Shown here: positions 1-5,625 of the stretch, piece after piece
Layout: every line of letters begins with the position of its first letter
Position numbering within the stretch: position 1 is the first letter of the stretch
Assembly: GCA_030834835.1 (NCBI GenBank)
Contig: JAUQXD010000540.1
Span: 1 to 5,769 of the forward strand
DNA from: Thermoflexales bacterium
GTDB taxonomy: Bacteria; Chloroflexota; Anaerolineae; Fen-1058
Direction of reading: 5' to 3'
Length of the DNA stretch: 5,769 bases
The notes under the pieces: generated by a model
What the model was told of the DNA's origin: nothing
Databases searched by the model: none
Seen by the model: only the letters and a program-made list of their open reading frames with translations
Position numbers and translations under genes: made by a program

Positions 1-715
1 GAATGTCCTGCTGAGCCACGCGATAGTAGCGCTGCACCGTTGCCGGATCATCCACCACACCATCGGCCAGCGCCTCCAGCAGCGCGCGAATTGAGGTGAG
101 CGGCGTGCGCAGATCGTGACTGACCCACGCCACCAACTCGCGCCGCAATACATCCAACTCTTGCTGTTTAGCCTGCGCCTGCTGCAACTGCGCCGCCATC
201 GCATTGAATGAGCGCGTCAACTGCGCCAGTTCATCGCGCCCCTGCACTTCAACGCGCGTGCTAAGTTCGCCGGCCGCGATGCGATCGGCCGCGCGATTGA
301 GCGTCAGAATCCGATCGGTCAACGCCGCCGACAGAAAGACACCCACCGCCGCCGCGATGCCCGTCGCAAACACCACCAGGATGCTCGCCAACATCAGATC
401 ATGGCTGCTGGCGAACATCAGCCGCGCGATGATCCACACGTTGAGAAAAACCAGCACACCGGCCAGCACGTACACGACCAGCAGCGACCACTGCAAGCGC
501 GGCGAACGATTGAACCAGCCCAGCCGATAAGCGGCAAACGCCACCACCAACGAGAGCGCCGTCGTGAACAGCATCAATTCCATCATGACGCTGAAATCGC
601 TCATGGGCGGATTCATCGTGAGGTAAAACAGGCCCAGCCCAACGGCCAGTGGCAGCAGCACGCTCATGACAAAGCGGCGCAAATTGATCGAGGATTGCTG
701 CGGAATTGCCGACAT
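1..715 (-). CDS. Sensor histidine kinase, N-terminal part (runs off the left edge)
   Basis: The visible 238 residues are the input half of a membrane sensor kinase that would phosphorylate the response regulator encoded just upstream. Four hydrophobic segments lie near residues 15-34, 43-63, 75-100 and 107-132. A HAMP-type linker follows (DRIAAGELSTRVEV at about 144-157, then DELAQLTRSFNAMA), then a Gln-rich coiled stretch and the HisKA H-box WVSHDLRTPLTSIR with phosphoacceptor His200. The HATPase domain must lie outside the window. The predicted loops between membrane segments are short, so there is no sizeable extracytoplasmic sensor domain, unlike the classic two-helix kinases. The ATG at 715 is supported by a GAGG Shine-Dalgarno that overlaps the regulator's TGA; the gap is 8 bases, suggesting coupled translation. 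Linkage to msrPQ recalls the E. coli HprRS (YedVW) pair. Kinase identity is secure; the signal is unknown. Confidence 0.93.
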   Translation of the reverse strand, partial: MSAIPQQSSINLRRFVMSVLLPLAVGLGLFYLTMNPPMSDFSVMMELMLFTTALSLVVAFAAYRLGWFNRSPRLQWSLLVVYVLAGVLVFLNVWIIARLMFASSHDLMLASILVVFATGIAAAVGVFLSAALTDRILTLNRAADRIAAGELSTRVEVQGRDELAQLTRSFNAMAAQLQQAQAKQQELDVLRRELVAWVSHDLRTPLTSIRALLEALADGVVDDPATVQRYYRVAQQDI

Positions 716-723
716 GCGCACCC

Positions 724-1428
724 TCACGGTTCGAATTTGTAGCCCACGCCCCAGATTGTTTGCAGGTGACGCGGGCTGGATGGATCCACTTCGATCTTTT
801 CACGCAGGCGGCGCATGTGCACAGTGACCGTGCCGGGGTCGATGTAATCAGCCATGCCCCACACACGCTCCAGCAACAGATCGCGCGAGAACACTTGCCG
901 CGGATGACGCGCCAGCCACCACAGTAGTTCAAACTCTTTGGCTGTGAGTGTTTTCTCTGTGCCACCAACGATCACGAGGTGCGTTTGCGGGTCGATGACG
1001 AGATCATCAAAGGTCAACGCACGCTCGATCGCTTCGTCTGCGCCCGATGGCCGTGCGCGCCGCAACACGGCTCGCACGCGGCTGACCAATTCTTGCGGAC
1101 TAAAGGGCTTGGTCACATAATCATCCGCGCCCATCTCCAGCCCCGCGATGCGATCGATCTCCTGACTACGCGCGGTCAGCATGATGATGGGCACGCCGCC
1201 GGGCGCGCCGCCGCGCTCACGCACGTGACGAGTAATGGCCCAGCCGTCCACGCCGGGCAGCATCAGATCGAGGATGATCAGCGCGGGCAATTGCGCATCA
1301 ATCTCATTGAGCGCGGCTTGTCCCGTCGTGGCCGTGCGCACGGCATAGCCTGCGCGCCGTAAATACACGCCCACCACTTCCGCGACGGATGGTTCATCTT
1401 CGACGATCAGGATCGATTGATCAGGCAT
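724..1428 (-). CDS. OmpR/PhoB-family response regulator
   Basis: This 234-residue protein is a DNA-binding transcription regulator controlled by phosphorylation. The receiver domain (about 5-120) has the acidic pair E10/D11, phosphoacceptor Asp54 in IILDLMLPG, Thr85 in MLTAR and Lys107 in VTKPF. The C-terminal winged-helix domain (about 135-234) has the typical LTAKEFELLWWLARHP segment, the recognition-helix region VTVHMRRLREKIE and the closing IWGVGYKFEP. Length and layout are normal for the family. It starts 6 bases after the msrQ stop and ends 8 bases before the kinase ATG, so the three genes are almost certainly one transcript. The natural expectation, by analogy with HprR/YedW next to E. 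coli msrPQ, is that it controls the methionine sulfoxide reductase genes and possibly the divergent thioredoxin genes; that target set is inferred. No binding site could be identified by eye. Confidence 0.96.
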   Translation of the reverse strand: MPDQSILIVEDEPSVAEVVGVYLRRAGYAVRTATTGQAALNEIDAQLPALIILDLMLPGVDGWAITRHVRERGGAPGGVPIIMLTARSQEIDRIAGLEMGADDYVTKPFSPQELVSRVRAVLRRARPSGADEAIERALTFDDLVIDPQTHLVIVGGTEKTLTAKEFELLWWLARHPRQVFSRDLLLERVWGMADYIDPGTVTVHMRRLREKIEVDPSSPRHLQTIWGVGYKFEP

Positions 1429-1434
1429 GTGATC

Positions 1435-2100
1435 TCAATCTTTTACTAAAGCGGGCTTCACCGTTCGAGGTGTGCGACGCGCATTCGATCGTCGCGCCAA
1501 CCACGCTCGTTTCAGCGGCGGCACGCGCACGATCAACAGCAGCCCGATCATAAGTACCGCGACCAGCGGCTTCCACACGTCGCCGGACAGCGCAAACAGG
1601 TCGCCCTTAATCACAAAGGCCAGATGCAGCACGACCAGCAGCGCGCCGGGATAAATCAGGCGATGTAACTTCTTCCAGCGCTTGCCCATGCGTTTCATGA
1701 ACCACTTGAACGAAGTCGCGGCCAGCGCCAGCAATATAACAAACGCGGGCAGGCCCACCCACAGATAGCGCTTCTCCACAAACTCGCGCCCGATCAGATT
1801 GAAATCAAAACCAAAGTCCACGGCGACAAACAGCGTGAAGTGAATGGCCGCATACAAGAAGGCGTACAGCCCCAACGGCCGCCGCAGTTTGACGGCATCC
1901 TTCCACTGGAAGTACGTACTCAACGGCGAACACGCCAGCGACAGGCCCAGCAGGATGATGGCCGTATCGCCGGTGCGCTGCGTCGCCGCCTGAATGGGGT
2001 TGAAGGTCAGGTTGTCGTTCAGCGCATCAATGATTAACACGATCAGCGGCACCCACGCGCCGATGTGCATAACAGTTTGAATAAGGGTTAGTCGCTTCAT
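1435..2100 (-). CDS. msrQ: MsrQ, heme-binding membrane subunit of methionine sulfoxide reductase MsrPQ
   Basis: MsrQ is the inner-membrane b-type cytochrome that passes electrons from the quinone pool to MsrP. The 221 residues form about six membrane helices (near 7-27, 45-62, 77-96, 113-131, 147-164, 175-192), matching the ferric-reductase-like fold of YedZ/MsrQ. Diagnostic stretches are RRPLGLYAFLYAAIHFTLF and GKRWKKLHRLIYPGALL. Histidines 87, 146 and 159 fall in the family's heme-ligand positions, with spacing close to that of the E. coli protein. The C-terminus carries an Arg-rich cytoplasmic tail. The ATG at 2100 has only a weak, distant AGG upstream, so initiation may be inefficient or the transcript may be leaderless (a TATTAA lies 6 bases before the ATG). 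It is separated from msrP by 112 bases containing a palindrome and is followed 6 bases later by the response regulator. Confidence 0.94.
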   Translation of the reverse strand: MKRLTLIQTVMHIGAWVPLIVLIIDALNDNLTFNPIQAATQRTGDTAIILLGLSLACSPLSTYFQWKDAVKLRRPLGLYAFLYAAIHFTLFVAVDFGFDFNLIGREFVEKRYLWVGLPAFVILLALAATSFKWFMKRMGKRWKKLHRLIYPGALLVVLHLAFVIKGDLFALSGDVWKPLVAVLMIGLLLIVRVPPLKRAWLARRSNARRTPRTVKPALVKD

Positions 2101-2132
2101 GATTGGTTAATACCTGTTACAGCCATAAAAGC

Positions 2133-2203
2133 GATCCACGAATCAACACGAATGATCGCGAATGAGCCTTTGATTAGCGTTGATTCGTGTCAATTCGTGG
2201 ATC
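2133..2203. repeat. Imperfect palindrome built of 10-base CACGAAT-type units
   Basis: The outer arms GATCCACGAAT (2133-2143) and ATTCGTGGATC (2193-2203) are perfect inverted repeats. After a 2-base mismatch, ACACGAAT (2146-2153) pairs with ATTCGTGT (2183-2190), and weaker pairing continues inward to a loop near 2164-2172. Each arm is also a tandem of three 10-base units ending in (C)GAAT: ATCCACGAAT, CAACACGAAT, GATCGCGAAT on the left, mirrored on the right. It lies wholly in the msrP-msrQ gap and would form a long hairpin in RNA, possibly stabilising or ending the msrP message. A related element is at 4863-4923. The type resembles dispersed CACGAA-type intergenic repeats seen in many environmental genomes. 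Confidence 0.85.
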
Positions 2204-2212
2204 ATATCTTTG

Positions 2213-3190
2213 TCAGTAATTCGCGCGCAGGTCCAGGCCGGTGTACAACGCCGCGACTTGCTCCGCGTAGCCGTTGAACATCAACGTGGGCCGCCGCCCG
2301 CCCTCGCCGATGCGGCGCTCGCGGGCCTGCGACCAGCGCGGATGCGACACATCGGGCTTGACGTTGGAGTAGAAACCATATTCATTCGGCGCAGCGTCCG
2401 ACCACAACGTGCGCGGCTGCTCGGCCACCAGCTCAATCTTGACGATAGCCTTGGCGCTCTTGAAACCGTACTTCCATGGCACCACCACGCGCAACGGCGC
2501 GCCGCTCTGCGGCAGCAAGTTCTTGCCATACAGGCCCGTCGCCATCAACGTCAGGTCGTTCATCGCTTCATCCAGGCGCAGCCCTTCGCTGTACGGCCAG
2601 GTGTAAAACGGACTGGACTGTCCCGGCATGCGCTTCGGATCGAGCAATGACACAAAGTGCACGTATTTGGCTGAACTCTGTGGCTCCACTTCCTTCAACA
2701 ATTGATTCAACGCGAAGCCCTGCCACGGAATCACCATCGACCACGCTTCGACGCAACGCAGCCGATAGATGCGCTCCTCGATCGTAAAGCGCTTAATCAA
2801 GTCGTCAACGTCATACGTCTTCGGCTTATTGACCAACCCGCCCACTTCCACCGTCCACGGTCGAACCACAAAATCCTTCGACATCGGCGCGACGCCTTCT
2901 TTGTCGGTGGTGAATTCGTAGTAGTTGTTGTAGTTCGTCACCGCTTCAAACGGCGTCAACGCGCTGCCCAACTCGTCTTTGTCGCCTTTGGTTATGCCCG
3001 GCGTCGTGTCAAGTGTCGGCACTGCCTGCGGTCCGCTTGATTGTGGCGCCGACGCTTGCGGCGCACACGCTGCCAGCAACGCGCCGACGCTCACCGCGGC
3101 TGCGCCTTTCATAAATTGCCGCCGGTTCAGATACGCCCACTCAGGCGTGATCTCCGACGATCGGATCGGTTGCGCTTTCCATTTATCCAT
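2213..3190 (-). CDS. msrP: MsrP, molybdopterin catalytic subunit of periplasmic protein-methionine-sulfoxide reductase
   Basis: MsrP reduces methionine sulfoxide in proteins outside the cytoplasm, using electrons from MsrQ. The 325-residue protein has a Tat signal (N-R23-R24-Q-F-M-K) after a family-typical leader (SSEITPE..YLNRRQF). The oxidoreductase molybdopterin domain holds TNYNNYYEF, the Mo-ligand Cys146 in [40 protein letters not shown] and LYTGLDLR, all hallmark YedY/MsrP stretches. Unlike E. coli MsrP, the signal ends in a lipobox, L39-A-A-C42, followed by a Ser/Pro/Gln-rich linker, so it is probably a Tat-exported lipoprotein tethered to the membrane. An in-frame extension up to 3385 is rejected because the ATG at 3190 has a strong GGGAGAGGA 5 bases upstream and the right N-terminus. 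It begins 1 base after the stop of the thioredoxin-like gene, implying translational coupling. Confidence 0.97.
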   Translation of the reverse strand: MDKWKAQPIRSSEITPEWAYLNRRQFMKGAAAVSVGALLAACAPQASAPQSSGPQAVPTLDTTPGITKGDKDELGSALTPFEAVTNYNNYYEFTTDKEGVAPMSKDFVVRPWTVEVGGLVNKPKTYDVDDLIKRFTIEERIYRLRCVEAWSMVIPWQGFALNQLLKEVEPQSSAKYVHFVSLLDPKRMPGQSSPFYTWPYSEGLRLDEAMNDLTLMATGLYGKNLLPQSGAPLRVVVPWKYGFKSAKAIVKIELVAEQPRTLWSDAAPNEYGFYSNVKPDVSHPRWSQARERRIGEGGRRPTLMFNGYAEQVAALYTGLDLRANY

Positions 3191-3191
3191 C

Positions 3192-3842
3192 TCAGTCCTC
3201 TCCCTGATAAGTCTCGTTGAGTAAATCTTGAATGGCCTGTTCCGTTTGGGCATACGCCCCCTCGCCAATTTGAGTGTATCGCAGATGGCCGTGCTTGTCG
3301 ATGAGGAACAGCGTCGGCCAGTACCGCGTCCGATAGGCCCGCCACGTCCCGCCGTCATTGTCCTGCGCCACGGCATACAGCACATCCAGACGGACCAGCG
3401 CCTCTTTCAAGTTATCAAGATCGCGCTCGTAGTCAAACTCGGGATAGTGATTGCCGATCACCACCAGACCCTGATCGGTGTACTTGCCATGCCAGTCTCG
3501 CAGTGACGGGATAACGTTACGGCAGTTGATGCAGCCGAACGTCCACATATCCAGCAGCACCACTTTGCCGCGCAATTCGCTCAGCCGCAGAGGGCGATCG
3601 GTGTTGAGCCATACTTCATTATTAAGTTCGGCCGCGACACCCAGATCGGGCAAATCGGCGCGAAACGCAACCTCAGCCGGCGGTTGGGTTGCGTTAGCCA
3701 TCGGCTGCGAGGTGGCCTGTCCGATCGGTTCCGGAACGGTTGCTTCGGCGGGCGGCTGCGGCGAGGGCGTCGTCGTGCTGAGGGCAGCCGCACACGCACC
3801 TACGAGCAACGGGATCATCAGGTAAATCGGATTCCAACGCAT
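3192..3842 (-). CDS. Thioredoxin-fold lipoprotein with WTFGCINC active site (TlpA/DipZ-redoxin type)
   Basis: This is a 216-residue membrane-anchored thiol-disulfide oxidoreductase, probably acting outside the cytoplasm. The signal peptide [17 protein letters not shown] has its lipobox Cys at 17. A Pro/Thr/Ala-rich linker (about 21-60) leads into a thioredoxin-like domain (about 60-210) with [11 protein letters not shown], the redox motif C104-I-N-C107, and the cis-proline segment YWPTLFLID (Pro176). The CINC motif and its surroundings resemble the redoxin domain of DipZ-type proteins. The start at 3842 is chosen over 3851 and the longer 3938 frame because AAGGA lies 8 bases before it, whereas it would abut the 3851 ATG. 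It is first in the minus operon and its stop lies 1 base before msrP. It may take electrons from the CcdA-like protein at 4946-5620; its target is not shown by the sequence. Confidence 0.92.
   Translation of the reverse strand: MRWNPIYLMIPLLVGACAAALSTTTPSPQPPAEATVPEPIGQATSQPMANATQPPAEVAFRADLPDLGVAAELNNEVWLNTDRPLRLSELRGKVVLLDMWTFGCINCRNVIPSLRDWHGKYTDQGLVVIGNHYPEFDYERDLDNLKEALVRLDVLYAVAQDNDGGTWRAYRTRYWPTLFLIDKHGHLRYTQIGEGAYAQTEQAIQDLLNETYQGED
3196..3204 (-). promoter_or_regulatory. Shine-Dalgarno for msrP inside the end of the thioredoxin gene
   Basis: On the minus strand GGGAGAGGA lies 5 bases before the msrP ATG at 3190 and within the last sense codons of the preceding gene. It fixes the msrP start and implies that translation of the two proteins is coupled. 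Confidence 0.85.
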
Positions 3843-3850
3843 GATGCTCA

Positions 3851-3858
3851 TCCTTCCC
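3851..3858 (-). promoter_or_regulatory. Shine-Dalgarno deciding the start of the CINC thioredoxin lipoprotein
   Basis: On the minus strand GGGAAGGA ends 8 bases before the ATG at 3842. It is directly adjacent to (overlaps) the alternative ATG at 3851, which is too close to be used, so the shorter protein is preferred. Confidence 0.7.
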
Positions 3859-3902
3859 ACGCGCCGCAAGGTTCGATCGCAATCGGTGGCGCGTTGAAAC
3901 CA

Positions 3903-3929
3903 ATCATACCGGCCAATCCTTAAGTTCAA
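3903..3929 (-). promoter_or_regulatory. Candidate sigma-70-like promoter for the minus-strand trx-msrP operon
   Basis: On the minus strand TTGAAC (3929-3924) and TATGAT (3908-3903) resemble -35 and -10 boxes, separated by 15 bases. Transcription would begin near 3896, leaving a leader of about 54 bases before the ATG at 3842. The spacer is shorter than the usual 17, so this may be an activator-dependent promoter or a chance match. Confidence 0.4.
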
Positions 3930-4054
3930 TGGACGCAAATCTTACAGGATTATTACGGCACAGTCCGATCTGTTCAGTTCGCGATAAGGACCGCGTCAAC
4001 CTGTTGTAAGCGGCGTCGGCGACAATGAAGGCCAGCAACACACCTTTCTTGAAT

Positions 4055-4060
4055 GAGGAG
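4055..4060 (+). promoter_or_regulatory. Shine-Dalgarno deciding the start of the Met-rich lipoprotein
   Basis: GAGGAG lies 6 bases before the ATG at 4067 and selects it over an in-frame ATG at 4025, which has no upstream ribosome site and would place a polar stretch ahead of the signal peptide. Confidence 0.88.
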
Positions 4061-4066
4061 AAAACC

Positions 4067-4852
4067 ATGTTAAAGCGAATGAAGTTGTACGGACTGACCC
4101 TGGCCGCGTTGATCGCGCTGGCGGCCTGTGCGCCATCGACTGCGCCACAGTCGACCGCCGCCCCGGCTCAAACGCCCGAGGCAATGATGGAGAAAACCCC
4201 TGAAGCGATGATGGACAAGACGCCCGACGCTATGATGGCGGCCACACCCGACGCGATGGCTTCTGGCACAATGACCGATACGATGATGTCTGGCACGCCC
4301 GACGCCATGATGATGCCCGGCGAGGCAATGACGGACACGATGATGGCGGGCACCCCTGACGCGATGATGCCCCACGACGCCATGACCGACACCATGATGG
4401 CGCCCGCCTGGTTCAGTGCAGCGTTGACCGAAGCCACTACGGGCACGACTTTCACAATTCAGGATTACAAGGGCAAAGTGGTGTTGGTCGAAACGATGGC
4501 GATCTGGTGCTCCACCTGCCTGCAACAGCAAAAAGAAGTCAAGGCGCTGCACGACCTGCTGGGCGAGCGTGATGACTTCGTCAGTGTGGGCATTGGCGTG
4601 GACATCAACGAAAGCCTGGCTGCGCTGAAAGACTACGTGGCGAAGAACGACTTCGATTGGACCTACACCGTCGCTTCGCTTGAGGTGGCGCGCGAGATTG
4701 GCAACTTGTACGGCGCGCAGTTCCTCAATCCGCCGTCCGCACCGATGCTGATCATCGATCGACAGGGCGAGGCGCACCCGCTACCCTTTGGCGTGAAGAG
4801 CGCAGCCGATCTGCAAAAGGCGCTGGAACCGTTCCTCAACGACGCGATGTAG
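4067..4852 (+). CDS. Thioredoxin-like lipoprotein with methionine-rich repeat linker
   Basis: The 261-residue protein has three parts. A lipoprotein signal peptide (MLKRMKLYGLTLAALIALAAC) has lipobox L18-A-A-C21. A low-complexity linker (about 22-114) contains TPEAMM/TPDAMM and MTDTMM repeats, with 21 Met between residues 36 and 111. The C-terminal thioredoxin-like domain (about 115-258) has IQDYKGKVVLVETMAIWC, the redox motif C148-S-T-C151, and a cis-proline segment SAPMLIID with Pro226. The domain should be a membrane-tethered thiol oxidoreductase outside the cytoplasm. The CcdA-like transporter that follows on the same strand is its likely reductant, and msrPQ on the opposite strand suggests that the linker methionines are oxidised and repaired. 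Met-rich segments can instead bind Cu(I). The thioredoxin-like fold and anchoring are well supported; the role of the linker is inference. Confidence 0.92.
   Translation: MLKRMKLYGLTLAALIALAACAPSTAPQSTAAPAQTPEAMMEKTPEAMMDKTPDAMMAATPDAMASGTMTDTMMSGTPDAMMMPGEAMTDTMMAGTPDAMMPHDAMTDTMMAPAWFSAALTEATTGTTFTIQDYKGKVVLVETMAIWCSTCLQQQKEVKALHDLLGERDDFVSVGIGVDINESLAALKDYVAKNDFDWTYTVASLEVAREIGNLYGAQFLNPPSAPMLIIDRQGEAHPLPFGVKSAADLQKALEPFLNDAM
4172..4399 (+). repeat. Methionine-rich protein repeat (TPxAMM and MTDTMM units)
   Basis: Codons 36-111 of the lipoprotein encode first four 8-residue units beginning TPEAMM or TPDAM (24 bases each, the last degenerate). Then come two larger 19- and 18-residue units, MTDTMMxGTPDAMM..., starting at Met69 and Met88, and a partial third at Met106. 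The Met codons are flanked by Thr, Pro, Asp and Ala. Synonymous third positions vary from unit to unit, so the repeat is conserved as protein rather than as a fresh DNA duplication. Confidence 0.93.
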
Positions 4853-4862
4853 GATAAATATG

Positions 4863-4923
4863 AACCACGAAGGACACGAAGTTCATAAAGAGGTTCTTAG
4901 TGTACTTCGTGACCTTCGTGGTT
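4863..4923. repeat. Imperfect palindrome built of 9-base CACGAAG-type units
   Basis: Bases 4863-4892 and 4894-4923 are inverted copies matching at 25 of 30 positions around base 4893. The outer 11 bases, AACCACGAAGG, are perfect. Each arm is a tandem of 9-base units (ACCACGAAG, GACACGAAG, TTCATAAAG on the left). It lies entirely between the Met-rich lipoprotein and the CcdA-like gene, starting 10 bases after the stop codon. It is clearly related in plan to the palindrome at 2133-2203. In RNA it would form a long hairpin that might protect the upstream message or reduce read-through. Confidence 0.88.
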
Positions 4924-4935
4924 CGATCTTTTATT

Positions 4936-4940
4936 GGGAG
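4936..4940 (+). promoter_or_regulatory. Shine-Dalgarno deciding the start of the CcdA-like gene
   Basis: GGGAG lies 5 bases before the ATG at 4946. An in-frame TTG at 4934 would overlap this site, so the ATG start giving MFFQEAITS is preferred. Confidence 0.75.
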
Positions 4941-4945
4941 CAGGT

Positions 4946-5620
4946 ATGTTCTTTCAAGAAGCGATTACATCCATCGGGCTGGGACTGCTGGCCTCTACCA
5001 GCCCGTGCGTCTTTCCTTTGTATCCCGGCTTCCTGGCCTACATCAGCGGCGGGCAGGCCGCGGCCGGTTCACGTCGCCGCTATTTCCTGGGCTGGTTCGT
5101 GCTGGCGGGCGTACTCACCATGATGGTGGCGCTGGGCGCGCTGATCGCCGCGCTGCAAATCCCGGTCGGATCGGCGCTGCGCTGGCTGTTGCCGCTGTCG
5201 GACACCATCATCATCGGACTGGGCGTACTGCTGATCCTCAACCTCAATCCGTTCAAGGCGTTGCCGCAGATCAAGATTCCGGCGCTGCGGCATCCCTTCG
5301 CCAATGCCTTTGTCTACGGGCTGCTGTACGGGCCGATCACACTGCCCTGTTCCGGGCCGCTGATCGTTAGCGTCTTCGCGCTGTCGCTGTCGGCGGGTGA
5401 AGCGCTGAGCCGCCTGTCAGTCTTTCTCTGGTTTGGATTGGGCTTTGGCCTGCCGCTGCTGGCGATGTCGTTTCTCGCGGGCGGCTTACAGCGTCAGATC
5501 ACGCAATTGCTGGCGCGGCACGCGCGCGTGGTCAACTTAATCGGGGGTTTGTTGCTCGTAGGGATCGGCCTGTACGACGTGATAACCAACTGGGATTTGA
5601 TCAGCACGCTGTTTGGCTGA
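4946..5620 (+). CDS. CcdA/DsbD-family transmembrane thiol-disulfide transporter
   Basis: CcdA-type proteins move reducing equivalents from cytoplasmic thioredoxin across the membrane to extracytoplasmic thioredoxin-like partners through a pair of membrane cysteines. The 224 residues form about six hydrophobic helices in two similar halves. The first half has STSPCVFPLYPGFLAYISGG with Cys21, the second has YGPITLPCSGPLIVS with Cys135; these are the family's paired redox cysteines with adjacent prolines. Length is typical of stand-alone CcdA, without the periplasmic domains of full DsbD. The gene follows the CSTC thioredoxin lipoprotein on the same strand after 93 bases that contain a palindrome, and is followed by a terminator-like hairpin. 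Its likely clients are the two thioredoxin-like lipoproteins in this window. A role in cytochrome c maturation is an alternative, but no other ccm or ccs gene is visible here. Confidence 0.92.
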   Translation: MFFQEAITSIGLGLLASTSPCVFPLYPGFLAYISGGQAAAGSRRRYFLGWFVLAGVLTMMVALGALIAALQIPVGSALRWLLPLSDTIIIGLGVLLILNLNPFKALPQIKIPALRHPFANAFVYGLLYGPITLPCSGPLIVSVFALSLSAGEALSRLSVFLWFGLGFGLPLLAMSFLAGGLQRQITQLLARHARVVNLIGGLLLVGIGLYDVITNWDLISTLFG

Positions 5621-5625
5621 AAGCA

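Larger units (their letters stand above)
3843..4066. promoter_or_regulatory. Divergent intergenic region between the two thioredoxin lipoprotein genes
   Basis: This 224-base spacer separates two genes transcribed away from each other and must hold promoters for both. Only the minus-strand promoter candidate above was recognised; no convincing -35/-10 pair was seen for the plus strand. The middle (about 3920-3960) is AT-richer than the coding surroundings. It is the natural place for binding by the response regulator, but no clear direct repeat was found. Confidence 0.6.

Noticed and set aside
399..968. Open frame on the minus strand across the kinase-regulator junction
   Set aside because: It is a shadow frame of two well-supported genes and has no recognisable domain.
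2133..2203. CRISPR-like appearance from regular short repeats
   Set aside because: The units are only 9-10 bases, have no spacers, and form a palindrome; no cas gene is present.
3191..3385. In-frame N-terminal extension of msrP
   Set aside because: The extension overlaps the upstream thioredoxin-like gene out of frame, and the ATG at 3190 has a strong ribosome site and the family-typical Tat leader.
3941..4010. Possible inverted repeat CTTACAGG ... CCTGTTGTAAG in the divergent spacer
   Set aside because: The arms need a 3-base insertion and are about 50 bases apart, so the match is weak and could be chance.
4025..4066. Upstream ATG for the Met-rich lipoprotein
   Set aside because: It lacks a ribosome site and would add a polar stretch before the signal peptide; the ATG at 4067 has GAGGAG at ideal spacing.
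4168..4455. Minus-strand frame giving a hydrophobic IIASGV-repeat protein
   Set aside because: It is another antisense reading of the same repeat; its repeats are a direct consequence of the sense-strand codons.
4070..4777. Long open frame on the minus strand opposite the Met-rich lipoprotein, with a His-rich product
   Set aside because: It is the reverse reading of the Met/Asp-rich repeat (ATG and GAT codons read as CAT and ATC), has no plausible domain, and overlaps a gene with signal peptide and thioredoxin-like domain.
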